Part shown: positions 10,095-22,400 of the stretch, piece by piece
Layout of the letters: each line of letters opens with the position of its first letter
Position numbering within the stretch: position 1 is the first letter of the stretch
Assembly: GCF_002813295.1 (NCBI RefSeq)
Contig: NZ_PHUE01000001.1
Span: forward strand, 1,488,001 to 1,552,000
Direction: 5' to 3'
Length of the DNA stretch: 64,000 nt
From: Flavobacterium sp. 5
Lineage (GTDB): Bacteria > Bacteroidota > Bacteroidia > Flavobacteriales > Flavobacteriaceae
The notes under the pieces: generated by a model
What the model saw: only the letters and a program-made list of their open reading frames with translations
Database searches by the model: none
Told to the model about the DNA's origin: nothing
Made by a program: the position numbers and the translations under genes

Positions 10095-10195
10095 AAAATT
10101 TGAGATTATACAGACAAATGAATAGCTAATATTGGACTACACTTTTTAGATATAAACCAACTCACTACATTTTCAATCTTACAATCTCAAATTTT
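10095..10195. repeat. 13-bp inverted repeat in the ruvA-maeB gap
   Basis: AAAATTTGAGATT at 10095-10107 is the exact reverse complement of 10183-10195. The arms are 75 bp apart and fill most of the 154-bp gap between ruvA and maeB. There is no T-run, so it is not a simple terminator. The arms are A/T-rich, so a chance origin cannot be excluded. Confidence 0.4.
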
Positions 10196-10221
10196 AATCT
10201 TTTGGGTATTTTACTTTTACT

Positions 10222-12501
10222 TTATTTCAATCTCATACTTTTTTCTTGGGCATCGATAACTGCAATTGCAGCCATATTTACCATTTCTTCAACACTGGCA
10301 CCCAATTGAACAACATGAACAGGATGCTTCATTCCCATCATAATTGGCCCTATTGACCCCACTTTATTCAATTCTTTCAATAATTTATAGGTAATATTAG
10401 CCGATTCAAGATTTGGAAAAACCATAGTATTCACTTTCTTTCCTGCCAATTTTGAAAAAGGGAATTTAGTTGCTAACATATCTTGATTCAAAGCAAAATC
10501 AGCCTGAACTTCACCATCAACAATTATTTCAGGATGATTTTTGTGTAGATACGCAACAGCTTCTTTCACTTTTTCTGCACTTACACTTGATGAAGAACCA
10601 AAGTTAGAATAAGAAACCATAGCAATAACAGGTTCCATTCCAAACATTTTTACAGTATTAGCAGTCATAACAGCAATTTTAGCTAACTCTTCCGCTGTTG
10701 GGTTTATATTTATTGCAGTATCTGATAAAAACATTGGCCCTCTGCTAGTCATCATAATATTAGTAGTTGCAACTAATGAAGCGTTAGGCGCTTTTCCAAT
10801 TATTTGCAACAATGGTTTTACGACAGAAGGATAGCTTCTAGAATATCCAGAAATCAACCCATCAGCTTCTCCTGTATTAACCATCATAGCAGCAAAATAG
10901 TTTCGCTCTCTCATGAACTTCTCAGCATCATAAAACGAAACACCATTTCTTTTTCTAGACTCCCAAAAAGCAGTAGCATATCGGGTTCTTCTTTCTTTTT
11001 CTTCGTCAAGTTTTGGGTCAACAATTTGGACATCTGCATCAAAACCCAATTCTTCTTTTAATTCTAATATAATTTCTTTGTCCCCTAATAAAATAGGAAA
11101 TCCAATACCTTCTTCATGAACAATCTGAGCAGCTTTTAAAACATCTAATTGTTCAGCTTCAGCAAAAACAATTATTTTAGGATCTGTTTTGGCTCTATTA
11201 GTAATCAAACGAATCATTTTGTTATCGTTACCCAAACGATCCAATAATTCTTCTTTATACTTATCCCAATCTGTTATTGGATTCAATGCAACACCCGAAT
11301 CCATTGCTGCTTTTGCAACCGCTGGAGCCACCTCTGATATCAACCTTGGATCAAAAGGTTTTGGTATAATATATTCTCTTCCAAAAACTAATTTTGTAGC
11401 ACCATAGGCAATATTCACTTGTTCTGGCACATTTTCTTTAGCAAGTGCAGCAAGTGCTTTTACGGCAGCCATTTTCATTGCCTCATTTATCTTTGTAGCA
11501 CGAACATCTAACGCTCCTCTAAAAATGTATGGAAATCCAAGTACATTATTCACTTGATTAGGATGATCCGAACGTCCAGTTGCCATTATTACATCCTTAC
11601 GAGTTTCAATAGCAAGATTGTAGGCGATTTCGGGATCAGGATTGGCCATGGCAAAAACAATAGGATTATCGGCCATTCCCAGCAACATTTGCGGAGTCAT
11701 AATATTTCCAGTTGATAATCCTAAGAAAATATCAGCCCCTTTTAATGCTTCTTCAAGACCAATAGAAGCACCATCAATAGCGTATTTTTGCTGTAAATCA
11801 GACAAAGTAGGATTGTCTTTAGTCAAAAGACCTTTACTGTTGAACATTAAGATATTCTCTCTTTTTACACCCAATAAAACATATAAATCAGCACATGCAA
11901 TAGCCGCAGATCCAGCACCTGAAACAACCATTTTTACATCTTCAGCTTTTTTATCAGCTAACTCTAATGCATTGATTAAAGCTGCTGAAGATATAATAGC
12001 CGTTCCATGCTGATCATCGTGCATTACAGGAATATTAAGTTCTTCAACTAATCTGCGTTCAATTTCAAATGATTCTGGTGCTTTGATATCTTCTAAATTG
12101 ATTCCTCCAAATGTTGGTGCAATATTTTTTACTGTCTGAATAAATTCCTCAACATCTTTGGTTCCAATCTCTATATCAAATACATCAATATCAGAAAATA
12201 TTTTAAATAAAAGACCCTTTCCTTCCATTACAGGTTTTGAAGCTTCTGGTCCAATATCACCAAGACCTAAAACGGCAGTACCATTTGTAATTACAGCAAC
12301 CAAATTACCTTTTGCTGTATATTTATAGACATTATTGATATCTTTTGCAATTTCCAAACATGGCTCTGCAACACCTGGCGAATAGGCCAAAGACAAATCT
12401 CTTTGTGTTGCATATTTTTTGGTAGGAACTACTTGTATTTTTCCTGGAGTTGGCTCAGAGTGATATAATAATGCTTCTTTTCTTTTACTATTATTGTCCA
12501 T
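10222..12501 (-). CDS. maeB: NADP-dependent malic enzyme with phosphotransacetylase-like C-terminal domain
   Basis: Oxidative decarboxylation of malate to pyruvate with NADP+ reduction, in the cytosol. The 759 residues match the fused MaeB architecture. Residues about 1-430 are the malic enzyme ([13 protein letters not shown]; catalytic region [22 protein letters not shown]; metal/acid motif [10 protein letters not shown]; nucleotide fold [15 protein letters not shown]). Residues about 430-757 are the phosphotransacetylase-like domain ([51 protein letters not shown]). In characterised MaeB proteins the second domain is regulatory rather than catalytic; that is family knowledge and not shown here. 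It appears monocistronic, with a possible -7 box at 12524-12531. Confidence 0.94.
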   Translation of the reverse strand: MDNNSKRKEALLYHSEPTPGKIQVVPTKKYATQRDLSLAYSPGVAEPCLEIAKDINNVYKYTAKGNLVAVITNGTAVLGLGDIGPEASKPVMEGKGLLFKIFSDIDVFDIEIGTKDVEEFIQTVKNIAPTFGGINLEDIKAPESFEIERRLVEELNIPVMHDDQHGTAIISSAALINALELADKKAEDVKMVVSGAGSAAIACADLYVLLGVKRENILMFNSKGLLTKDNPTLSDLQQKYAIDGASIGLEEALKGADIFLGLSTGNIMTPQMLLGMADNPIVFAMANPDPEIAYNLAIETRKDVIMATGRSDHPNQVNNVLGFPYIFRGALDVRATKINEAMKMAAVKALAALAKENVPEQVNIAYGATKLVFGREYIIPKPFDPRLISEVAPAVAKAAMDSGVALNPITDWDKYKEELLDRLGNDNKMIRLITNRAKTDPKIIVFAEAEQLDVLKAAQIVHEEGIGFPILLGDKEIILELKEELGFDADVQIVDPKLDEEKERRTRYATAFWESRKRNGVSFYDAEKFMRERNYFAAMMVNTGEADGLISGYSRSYPSVVKPLLQIIGKAPNASLVATTNIMMTSRGPMFLSDTAININPTAEELAKIAVMTANTVKMFGMEPVIAMVSYSNFGSSSSVSAEKVKEAVAYLHKNHPEIIVDGEVQADFALNQDMLATKFPFSKLAGKKVNTMVFPNLESANITYKLLKELNKVGSIGPIMMGMKHPVHVVQLGASVEEMVNMAAIAVIDAQEKSMRLK

Positions 12502-12523
12502 TTATATTTTTATTTTCAAAGAA

Positions 12524-12531
12524 CAAAGATA
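12524..12531 (-). promoter_or_regulatory. Possible maeB promoter (-7 box)
   Basis: TATCTTTG on the minus strand fits TAnnTTTG, 22 nt before the maeB ATG. No convincing -33 TTG is placed 17-21 nt further upstream, so this rests on the -7 element and position alone. Confidence 0.35.
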
Positions 12532-12597
12532 AGCCACTTGCTTTAAAACAGAAGCTTTTATCCTATTCTTTTATTTATTTTCGGTTAATTTATAACT

Positions 12598-12628
12598 AAA
12601 AAAAATAGCTACACCTAATGTAGCTATC
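12598..12628 (-). terminator. Intrinsic terminator after the CBS gene
   Basis: On the minus strand ATAGCTACA-TTAGG-TGTAGCTAT is a perfect 9-bp stem (12606-12628) followed by nine T. It starts 23 nt past the stop codon of the CBS-domain gene and separates it from maeB. Confidence 0.85.
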
Positions 12629-12651
12629 TAATAAAATTATTCAATCAACTG

Positions 12652-13077
12652 TTACTGTGAAATATAGGAATCCAGATGTTTAATTGTTTCTTTTTGGATT
12701 TCAATTATAGCTTTTACCACATCCCCAATAGAGATAAGTCCAATTATCACTTCATTTTCAATCACAGGTAAATGTCTAATTCTTCTACCGCTCATTAATT
12801 CCATACAATATTCCAAATTATCTGAAGGTTTAACGGTTACTACATCACTCTCCATAATTTCACTTACTGGTGTTTTTTTGGAAGACTTATCTTTTAAAAC
12901 AATTTTTCTAGCATAATCTCTCTCCGATAAAATCCCTTTTAAAACTCCATTCTCAATTACAAGGATAGCACCTATATTTTTTTCTCCCATAACTCTTAAA
13001 GCTTCGAATACAGTAAAAGTCGAAACAATAGAAAAAACTTCTGCTCCTTTTGTTCTTAATATTTGATTTACAGTCAT
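12652..13077 (-). CDS. Two-CBS-domain protein
   Basis: A stand-alone CBS pair of 141 residues. The first domain covers about 8-65 (VFEALRVMGEKNIGAILVIE, ILSERDYARKI) and the second about 73-130 (VTVKPSDNLEYCMELM, IRHLPVIENEVIIGLISIGDVVKAI). Such Bateman modules bind adenine nucleotides and usually act as energy or ligand sensors for a partner. No catalytic or DNA-binding domain is fused here, and no partner gene is adjacent on the same transcript, so the target is unknown. It is bounded by a terminator downstream and a 439-bp noncoding stretch upstream. Confidence 0.85.
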   Translation of the reverse strand: MTVNQILRTKGAEVFSIVSTFTVFEALRVMGEKNIGAILVIENGVLKGILSERDYARKIVLKDKSSKKTPVSEIMESDVVTVKPSDNLEYCMELMSGRRIRHLPVIENEVIIGLISIGDVVKAIIEIQKETIKHLDSYISQ

Positions 13078-13516
13078 AATAGATAAATTTTAGAAAGCTA
13101 AATTTAAAAAAAAAAGACATACAAAAATCAAAAAAATAAAATATTTTCTTAAAGGAAACAATAATTTAAAGTCTAAGTAAAACAAACAACGAGCCAAACA
13201 ACAAATTTTATATAGTATTGACAATAAGAAATTTAAATGAAAAATAACTATTTAACACTTAAAGGCGATTATTTTTTTCGGAACCAAAAATATCTAGTAT
13301 TTTCTATCTAAACATTCTCAGACTTTTTACTAAATCTTTGCTCCTAGCAGCAAAAAAAGCAAATAAAATTGCGAGAGCTATTTAGGAAATCAATATTAAA
13401 AGAAAAGATAATTCTTCTTTGTAAATCATTTAAAATTACAATTGGGCTCTTATTTTTTAATTATAAATACATTGCCCAATAGTAGACTAAAAAAAATCAT
13501 CTATTCATTTTACAAC
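13078..13516. other. 439-bp noncoding gap
   Basis: No plausible gene in either strand. It is very A/T-rich. Contents seen: a TAnnTTTG match on the minus strand (TATTTTTG, 13285-13292), which could start a long leader for the CBS gene; a 7-bp inverted pair ATTGGGC/GCCCAAT (13441-13447 and 13474-13480) just past the OmpA-family gene; and a short TTTGCT/AGCAAA hairpin near 13337. None has a T-run that would make it a clear terminator. Confidence 0.5.
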
Positions 13517-15460
13517 TTATTGCATCGAAACAATAATAAATTCGCTTCGCCTATTGGCCTGATGTTCCTCTTCGGTACATTTTACTCCATCAGCGCATTG
13601 ATTTATTAATTGAGATTCACCATAACCTTTGCCTATTAATCGACTCGAATTAATGCCATTTTCTATTAACCAATCCACAGTAGTTTTTGCTCTCTTGTCT
13701 GATAATTTTTCGTTGTATTTTGCACTTTGACGACTGTCCGTATGGGAACGCACTTCTATTTTAAGTTCTGGATACTGTTCCATTACCACTACAACTTTAG
13801 CCAACTCATAACTAGCATCCTTACGAATAAATGCTTTATCCAAATCAAAGTAAATCATTGGAATATTTAATGTTTTAGCCAAATCAGTCCCGACTGTTAT
13901 TGGCTTAATACGTCGTTCTAACACAATTGGAAAATCTTTATTTCCACTAAAAAATTTAGTTCTAACAGCTTCTTCTTTAGTTTGATATTCTTCTTTTTCG
14001 CCTCTTATGTAATATGTTTTTCCACAATTAACAGAAAAATTATAACGCCCACTTGTATCAGTTTGTGTCACTTGAAGCAGTTTAAAATTACTATCAAACA
14101 AACTCATCTTAGCTCCTATTAGAATCTGACGGAAATCCAAATCGGTTACAAGTCCTGATAATGATTGATCACAAGTCAACTTTTTATCTTCAACAAACCG
14201 ATAAATATCATCAAATCCTTTTCCTCCTTCTCTATTAGATGAGAAAAATCCATTTCGGTTTTTACTATTTATTATAAAAGCAAAATCATCTTGTTTACTG
14301 TTAATTGGCTCTCCAACATTTTGTATACCATAATAACTATTATCAGCTTCAATTTTTGCTACAAAAACATCCAAACCTCCTAAACCTGGTCTACCGTCAC
14401 TAGCAAAATATAATTCATTATCACTGGAAATAAAAGGAAAGGTTTCTCTTCCTTCAGTATTAACTTCGGGACCTAAATTCTCTGGAGCCCCATAAGTTCC
14501 ATCAGCGTTTATCATAACTTTAAACAAATCCGATTGCCCATAAGTCCCAGGCATATCCGAGGCAAAATACAACGTTTTTTCATCAATACTCAAAGCAGGA
14601 TGTGCAACACTGTAATTATTACTATTAAATGGTAATTCTACAACATCACTCCATTGTCCGTCACTATTTAATATCACCTTGTAAAGTTTTAGCAGCGTAT
14701 TTTTATCAGTATCTCTTCCTCTTTTTCCTTCTAAAAAATTGTTTCTGGTAAAATACATTGTTTTACCATCTTGAGTGAAAACTGGAGTAGATTCGTTGAA
14801 TTTTGAATTAATTTTACGCTCAAAACGTTGAGGCTTTCCCATTCCTCCGTCGGGTATAATTTCTGCCCAATATAAATTTGTAAAAGATTTATTAGTCCAT
14901 TTAAAAATTTTTTTAGAAACCCCTCCAGTATCTCTAGCTGAAGCAAATACTAATTTTGTTCCTAAAAAGGAACTGCCATAATCCGAAAACTCTGAATTAA
15001 CTTCAGCATCTACTACTTGAAAACGGCCTGAATTAGCTTTAATTTCATCAAGATAATTTCGATTCTCTTTGAATAGCTCACCTCTTTTATCATTTTGTAT
15101 TTTCTGAACGAACTGCTCTAGCATTTGATCTGCTTTAGTATAATCGCCAGAGGATTTTAAAGCTTGAGAGTACCTATAAAAATATTCGGCTTCCTGGTTT
15201 GGATAAACATTAAAAAGTTGATCATACCATTTTAAAGCCTGAGGTAATTCTGCTTTAAAATAATATGCATTCCCCAATTTCTGAAACATTTTTTCATCCT
15301 GATATCCTTTTTCTGCAACTTTTTCATAATTATCAATGGCATCTACATAAGCAAAACGGTCATACTTCTTTTCAGCTTTTGCTAAAGTTGTTTTTTGAGC
15401 GAATCCTTGAATAAAAAAAAGACTTAAAAAAAGGCTATAAACTATATTTTTAATTTTCAT
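13517..15460 (-). CDS. OmpA-family protein with TPR and PD40 propeller (PorE-like)
   Basis: A 647-residue envelope protein. Order of parts: signal peptide (1-22, ending GFAQ); TPR-like helices (about 25-135, YEKVAEKGYQDEKMFQKLG, LPQALKWYDQLFNVYPN); WD40-like PD40 repeats (about 160-425, STPVFTQDGKTMYFTRNN, HPALSIDEKTLYFASDMPG, FPFISSDNELYFASDGRPG); a carboxypeptidase-regulatory-like domain (about 435-510); and a C-terminal OmpA peptidoglycan-binding domain (IEVRSHTDSRQSAKYNEKLS, ANRRSEFI). This is the domain order of PorE of P. gingivalis and of the genes that follow SprF in flavobacteria. It probably ties the outer-membrane part of the adhesin system to peptidoglycan. ATGs at 15466 and 15460 are both possible; I use 15460, right before MKIKN. 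It follows the PorP/SprF gene with 11 nt between. Confidence 0.88.
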   Translation of the reverse strand: MKIKNIVYSLFLSLFFIQGFAQKTTLAKAEKKYDRFAYVDAIDNYEKVAEKGYQDEKMFQKLGNAYYFKAELPQALKWYDQLFNVYPNQEAEYFYRYSQALKSSGDYTKADQMLEQFVQKIQNDKRGELFKENRNYLDEIKANSGRFQVVDAEVNSEFSDYGSSFLGTKLVFASARDTGGVSKKIFKWTNKSFTNLYWAEIIPDGGMGKPQRFERKINSKFNESTPVFTQDGKTMYFTRNNFLEGKRGRDTDKNTLLKLYKVILNSDGQWSDVVELPFNSNNYSVAHPALSIDEKTLYFASDMPGTYGQSDLFKVMINADGTYGAPENLGPEVNTEGRETFPFISSDNELYFASDGRPGLGGLDVFVAKIEADNSYYGIQNVGEPINSKQDDFAFIINSKNRNGFFSSNREGGKGFDDIYRFVEDKKLTCDQSLSGLVTDLDFRQILIGAKMSLFDSNFKLLQVTQTDTSGRYNFSVNCGKTYYIRGEKEEYQTKEEAVRTKFFSGNKDFPIVLERRIKPITVGTDLAKTLNIPMIYFDLDKAFIRKDASYELAKVVVVMEQYPELKIEVRSHTDSRQSAKYNEKLSDKRAKTTVDWLIENGINSSRLIGKGYGESQLINQCADGVKCTEEEHQANRRSEFIIVSMQ

Positions 15461-15471
15461 AAGCATCAATT

Positions 15472-16398
15472 TTAGAAGAATCTCGGAGAAATAATTTTGT
15501 CATAAGTATTAAATAATTCAAATCTCAAAAAAATCTCATGTGAACCTGAATTGTAATGCGCCAATTCGGTTGTGTCAAAATCATAACTATATCCTATAAA
15601 CCAAGAATCAGTGGCTTGAAATCCTACCATAGCACTCATAGCAGCACTCCATCTATAAGCAAGACCTCCTACAAATTTTTCATTTATCATAAAATTAGCC
15701 GAAATATCAACTTGTAAAGGAGCTCCTTGTACATATTTGGTAATTAATGAAGGTTTCAGTTTCAAACTTGGACTCAAATCAAATACATAACCGGCTATCA
15801 AATAATAATTAATCTTTTCGGTTGCAATATGACTAGTAGCACTTGAAGAGGCAGATTTATCAAAATGCTTTGTTTCTAGTAGATTTGGAGCTGATATTCC
15901 TATATAACTATTATCTGAATGCAGATAAAATCCGACTCCTATATTAGGTGAAAACTTATTATCAATATTATCTTCAAAAATTGGATTGTCATGATAATAA
16001 TCTAATTTTGTAAAATCCACATTCAACAAATTCGCACTGGCTTTTAATCCAAAAGACATTTTATATTTTTCAGATGCAGGTATCGTGTAAGAAAAATCAA
16101 TTGCAATGTTATTTTCATCCGAAGGACCTATTTGATCATTTACAAATGACAATCCTAAACCCACTTTACTATCGTTAAAAGGCGTATTAATAGAAACAGA
16201 ATTTGTTACAGGCGCACCATCCAATCCAACCCATTGTGTACGATGCAAAGCAAATACACTCATAGCTTGCCTAGAACCAGCATAAGCCGGATTCACTACT
16301 ATCGTATTATACATATATTGAGTATACTGAGCATCTTGCTGAGCATAACCAGTACTTGTAAATAACATTATTACCAACCCAATTATCTTTATCTTCAT
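15472..16398 (-). CDS. PorP/SprF family type IX secretion membrane protein
   Basis: A 308-residue outer-membrane beta-barrel. The signal peptide covers residues 1-19 (MKIKIIGLVIMLF, TSTGYAQ). The family hallmark QDAQYTQYMYNTIVVNPAYAG follows at about 20-40, then FALHRTQWVGLDGAP and regular barrel strands to the end. SprF in F. johnsoniae is needed for secretion and attachment of SprB, and paralogues usually sit directly downstream of the giant cargo gene they serve. Here it lies 36 nt after the 5,023-residue protein and before the OmpA/PD40 gene, so it is the likely dedicated partner of that protein. The frame opens 11 codons earlier (16431), but the signal peptide begins at 16398. Confidence 0.93.
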   Translation of the reverse strand: MKIKIIGLVIMLFTSTGYAQQDAQYTQYMYNTIVVNPAYAGSRQAMSVFALHRTQWVGLDGAPVTNSVSINTPFNDSKVGLGLSFVNDQIGPSDENNIAIDFSYTIPASEKYKMSFGLKASANLLNVDFTKLDYYHDNPIFEDNIDNKFSPNIGVGFYLHSDNSYIGISAPNLLETKHFDKSASSSATSHIATEKINYYLIAGYVFDLSPSLKLKPSLITKYVQGAPLQVDISANFMINEKFVGGLAYRWSAAMSAMVGFQATDSWFIGYSYDFDTTELAHYNSGSHEIFLRFELFNTYDKIISPRFF

Positions 16399-16434
16399 GT
16401 GTAATTTTTTATTTATAATAGCTTGGAACAAATT

Positions 16435-19400
16435 CTATCTTCTATTCAAATACAAGTATCCTGATTTTTCAATACTTTCAGATTTATTGTTTTTGTATTT
16501 TAAAATATAAAAATATGTACCAACTGGTAGCTCTTGTGATTTTTCGAAAGTTACTCGTCCCTCTGAAATACCTCTAAACACCTTATTGACATTATCATAA
16601 TGATCACACTCAAACACCAATACACCCCAACGATTAAAAATTTCTACTGAATTATCAGGATAACATTCTAATCCTTGAATAAACAATTTATCATTTTCAC
16701 CACTTCCATCTGGTGAAACCGCATTGAATACTTTTATTACGCATTCTGAAATAGGTGATACTGATGGACTGTCTTCTACTACAATTGTTGCAACCGATTT
16801 ACCATTTACTATTATTTCACTTGGACTAGTACCATATACAGTAGCTTGATTTGATATTGATCCTAAATTAATATCTGATTTTTTTATAAAATATTGTCCT
16901 ATAAAAGTGGTACTATTTTTTTCGCCTACATCAAGTATCAATGGATTACCTGTCATTACAACATCAGGCATCGGATCTATAATATTCACATTCATTAATG
17001 GTACATTTCCAGTATTAGTAACTTCAAAACGATACGTAATCGTTTCTCCTTCTTGCCCATAACCATCACCGTTTTCGTCATTAAAATGAGCTGTTTTTAC
17101 TAAGGTAATACTTGGTCTTTCTACAAATACAATTACCGTAGCTGTACTACAATTATTTGGATTTGCTTTTTCACAAATACTATAAGATAAAGTATAGTTC
17201 CCTCCAGGAATGTTAGTTAAGGCATTCAATAATCCATCATTACCCATCGTGAAATTTACATTTGGAGTAAAACTCACTACTACATCGGAAAGATTTATTG
17301 GTAATCCATTAAACGTATCATTAGCTAATACGTTAAAGATACCGTTAGTAGCTTTATTTCCGTCAACAGTACCTGCATCGTCATTAGTAGCTACTATATC
17401 ACCATACAGTTTACAACTAATTCCAAAATCTAATTCCAAATGAACTTGTTCCGTTGCCGAAAATTGAGCATTCAAAATATTATTAGTGGTTAGCCCACAA
17501 TCAACATAACTTTTAGATTTTTTTGTACTTCCTTGTTTAGTTGTTGGACTTGGCAACACTTTTACTAGTCCAGAAGCAGACATTGTTTCTGAAGCTACTT
17601 CTAAATTTGCCTCTTTTATGAACTCAACTTTATAATCACCAAATGCGTCTTTAGGAGCTCTTGTTCTCCAATATCCTTCTACCCCCATCGTAACACTTCT
17701 AGAAAATCCATTAGGACCTGTTACAAATATGTTAGGCACATCAGTGGTTCCATTGCCAAAACCTGCTGCATTTAATTCTCCGGCATTTTGCTTTCCTTCA
17801 TAACTACCATCACCATTAAAATCAATCCATTCCCATTTACTAAAGTCTACAACTCCATTTGCATCTGGTACATTTTGCGTCACAAGACTATCATTATTGG
17901 CATCATACCATTCATCTTGTACCCCATTATTATTTAAATCATACCAAACAAAATCACCTAATATCAATAAATCTGTTTTATCATATCCAAAATTATATTT
18001 TTGATAATTACAATTATCTACTTTTATTATCAAGAAACTTGACGTTGTATTGTACAAATCTTGAGCTGTATTCAAATTAGCATCTTGAACTTGTAATACA
18101 TAATCACCAGGTATCATTCCTGTAAATGAATAAGAACCATCTGCTTTAGAAAGACGCAATAAAATAGGGCCTGTAGTACTGTTTATTGGCTTCAAAGTAA
18201 CAGGAACATTTGCTAATGGTGTGTTAGTACCCTCATTTATAATTACTCCCGAAATTCCAGGTTGTGTACCACTTACTTCCCAAAGACAGGTGGCTGTATT
18301 GAAAGTTGCTGTCTCATAACAAGCTACCGCTGGAGCTGTTGGTTGTGTACCGCTTACTTCCCAAAGACAGGTGGCTGTATTGAAAGTCGCTGTCTCATAA
18401 CAAGCTACCGCTGGAGCTGTTGGTTGTGTACCACTTACTTCCCAAAAACAGGTGGCCGTATTAAAAGTCGCTGTCTCGTAACAAGCTACCGCTGGAGCTG
18501 CTGGTTGTGTACCGCTTACTTCCCAAAGACAGGTGGCCGTATTAAAAGTCGCTGTCTCGTAACAAGCTAGCGCTGGAGCTGCTGGCTGCGTACCACTTAC
18601 TTCCCAAAGACAGGTGGCCGTATTGAAAGTTGCTGTCTCATAACAAGCTACCGCTGGAGCTGTTGGTTGTGTACCACTTACTTCCCATAGACAGGTTGTC
18701 GTATTAAAAGTCGCTGTTTCGTAACAAGCTACCGCTGGAGCTGCTGGCTGCGTACCGCTTACTTCCCATAGACAGGTTGCTGTATTAAAAGTCGCTGTCT
18801 CATAACAAGCTACCGCTGGAGCTGTTGGTTGTGTACCACTTACTTCCCATAGACAGGTGGCCGTATTGAAAGTTGCTGTTTCGTAACAAGCTAGCGCTGG
18901 AGCTGCTGGTTGCGTACCACTTACTTCCCATAGACAGGTTGCTGTATTAAAAGTCGCTGTCTCATAACAAGCTACCGCTGGAGCTGTTGGTTGTGTACCA
19001 CTTACTTCCCATAGACAGGTGGTCGTATTAAAAGTCGCTGTTTCGTAACAAGCTACTGCTGGAGCTGTGGGTTGTGTACCACTTACTTCCCAAAGACAGG
19101 TGGTCGTATTGAAAGTTGCTGTTTCATAACAAGCTACCGCTGGAGCTGTTGGTTGTGTACCACTTACTTCCCATAGACAGGTTGTCGTATTAAAAGTCGC
19201 TGTCTCATAACAAGCTACCGCTGGAGCTGCTGGTTGTGTACCGCTTACTTCCCATAGACAGGTTGCCGTATTGAAAGTCGCTGTTTCGTAACAAGCTACC
19301 GCTGGAGCTGTTGGTTGCGTACCGCTTACTTCCCATAGACAGGTGGCCGTATTGAAAGTTGCTGTTTCGTAACAAGCTACCGCTGGAGCTGTTGGTTGTG

Positions 19401-22400
19401 TACCACTTACTTCCCATAGACAGGTGGTCGTATTAAAAGTCGCTGTTTCGTAACAAGCTACCGCTGGAGCTGCTGGTTGTGTACCACTTACTTCCCATAG
19501 ACAGGTGGCCGTATTAAAAGTCGCTGTTTCGTAACAAGCTACCGCTGGAGCTGCTGGTTGTGTACCACTTACTTCCCATAGACAGGTGGCCGTATTGAAA
19601 GTTGCTGTTTCGTAACAAGCTACCGCTGGAGCTGTTGGTTGCGTACCGCTTACTTCCCAAAGACAGGTGGTCGTATTAAAAGTCGCTGTTTCGTAACAAG
19701 CTACCGCTGGAGCTGCTGGTTGTGTACCGCTTACTTCCCAAAGACAGGTGGCCGTATTAAAAGTCGCTGTTTCGTAACAAGCTACCGCTGGAGCTGCTGG
19801 TTGTGTACCACTTACTTCCCATAGACAGGTGGCCGTATTGAAAGTTGCTGTTTCGTAACAAGCTACCGCTGGAGCTGTTGGTTGCGTACCGCTTACTTCC
19901 CAAAGACAGGTTGTCGTATTGAAAGTTGCTGTTTCGTAACAAGCTACCGCTGGAGCTGTTGGTTGTGTACCACTTACTTCCCATAGACAGGTGGCCGTAT
20001 TAAAAGTGGCTGTTTCGTAACAAGCTACCGCTGGAGCTGTTGGTTGTGTACCGCTTACTTCCCATAGACAGGTTGCCGTATTAAAAGTCGCTGTTTCGTA
20101 ACAAGCTACCGCTGGAGCTGCTGGTTGTGTACCACTTACTTCCCATAGACAGGTTGTCGTATTAAAAGTCGCTGTTTCATAACAAGCTACCGCTGGTTTT
20201 ACTGGTTGCGTACCGCTTACTTCCCATAGACAGGTGGCCGTATTGAAAGTCGCTGTTTCGTAACAAGCTACCGCTGGAGCTGTTGGTTGTGTACCGCTTA
20301 CTTCCCATAGACAGGTTGCCGTATTAAAAGTCGCTGTTTCGTAACAAGCTACCGCTGGAGCTGCTGGTTGTGTACCACTTACTTCCCATAGACAGGTTGT
20401 CGTATTAAAAGTCGCTGTTTCATAACAAGCTACCGCTGGAGCTGTTGGTTGTGTACCGCTTACTTCCCATAGACAGGTTGTCGTATTAAAAGTCGCTGTC
20501 TCATAACAAGCTACCGCTGGAGCTGCTGGTTGTGTACCGCTTACTTCCCATAGACAGGTGGCCGTATTAAAAGTAGCTGTTTCGTAACAAGCTACCGCTG
20601 GAGCTGTTGGTTGCGTACCGCTTACTTCCCATAGACAGGTGGCCGTATTGAAAGTCGCTGTTTCATAACAAGCTACCGCTGGAGCTGTTGGTTGTGTACC
20701 ACTTACTTCCCATAGACAGGTGGCCGTATTGAAAGTCGCTGTTTCGTAACAAGCTACCGCTGGAGCTGTTGGTTGTGTACCACTTACTTCCCATAGACAG
20801 GTGGCCGTATTGAAAGTCGCTGTTTCGTAACAAGCTACCGCTGGAGCTGCTGGTTGCGTACCGCTTACTTCCCATAGACAGGTGGCCGTATTAAAAGTCG
20901 CTGTTTCGTAACAAGCTACCGCTGGAGCTGTTGGTTGTGTACCACTTACTTCCCAAAGACAGGTTGTCGTATTAAAAGTCGCTGTTTCGTAACAAGCTAC
21001 CGCTGGAGCTGCTGGTTGTGTACCGCTTACTTCCCATAGACAGGTGGCCGTATTAAAAGTCGCTGTTTCGTAACAAGCTACCGCTGGAGCTGCTGGTTGC
21101 GTACCACTTACTTCCCATAGACAGGTGGCCGTATTAAAAGTCGCTGTTTCATAACAAGCTACCGCTGGAGCTGCTGGTTGTGTACCACTTACTTCCCATA
21201 GACAGGTTGTCGTATTGAAAGTAGCTGTCTCATAACAAGCTACCGCTGGAGCTGTTGGTTGTGTACCGCTTACTTCCCATAGACAGGTGGCCGTATTGAA
21301 AGTCGCTGTTTCGTAACAAGCTACCGCTGGAGCTGTTGGTTGTGTACCACTTACTTCCCATAGACAGGTGGCCGTATTGAAAGTCGCTGTTTCGTAACAA
21401 GCTACCGCTGGAGCTGCTGGTTGCGTACCGCTTACTTCCCATAGACAGGTGGCCGTATTAAAAGTCGCTGTTTCGTAACAAGCTACCGCTGGAGCTGTTG
21501 GTTGTGTACCACTTACTTCCCAAAGACAGGTTGTCGTATTAAAAGTCGCTGTTTCGTAACAAGCTACCGCTGGAGCTGCTGGTTGTGTACCGCTTACTTC
21601 CCATAGACAGGTGGCCGTATTAAAAGTCGCTGTTTCGTAACAAGCTACCGCTGGAGCTGCTGGTTGCGTACCACTTACTTCCCATAGACAGGTGGCCGTA
21701 TTAAAAGTCGCTGTTTCATAACAAGCTACCGCTGGAGCTGTTGGTTGTGTACCACTTACTTCCCATAGACAGGTGGCCGTATTGAAAGTAGCTGTCTCAT
21801 AACAAGCTACCGCTGGAGCTGTTGGTTGTGTACCGCTTACTTCCCATAGACAGGTGGCCGTATTGAAAGTTGCTGTTTCGTAACAAGCTACCGCTGGAGC
21901 TGTTGGTTGTGTACCACTTACTTCCCAAAAACAGGTGGCCGTATTAAAAGTCGCTGTTTCGTAACAAGCTACCGCTGGAGCTGTTGGTTGTATACCGCTT
22001 ACTTCCCAAAGACAGGTGGCCGTATTAAAAGTCGCTGTTTCGTAACAAGCTACCGCTGGAGCTGTTGGTTGTGTACCGCTTACTTCCCAAAGACAGGTGG
22101 CCGTATTAAAAGTCGCTGTCTCGTAACAAGCTACCGCTGGTTTTACTGGCTGCGTACCACTTACTTCCCAAAGACAGGTGGCCGTATTAAAAGTCGCTGT
22201 CTCGTAACAAGCTACCGCTGGTTTTACTGGCTGCGTACCACTTACTTCCCAAAGACAGGTGGCCGTATTGAAAGTTGCTGTCTCATAACAAGCTACCGCT
22301 GGAGCTGTTGGTTGTGTACCACTTACTTCCCAAAGACAGGTGGCCGTATTGAAAGTTGCTGTCTCATAACAAGCTACCGCTGGAGCTGTTGGTTGTGTAC

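Noticed and set aside
9508..12013. Plus-strand open frames opposite ruvA and maeB, at 9508-9741, 10804-11061 and 11642-12013
   Set aside because: They are antisense shadows of well-identified genes and have no recognisable protein features.
13441..13480. Inverted pair ATTGGGC/GCCCAAT as terminator of the OmpA-family gene
   Set aside because: The loop is 26 nt and no T-run follows on the minus strand, so it is kept only as a note in the gap description.
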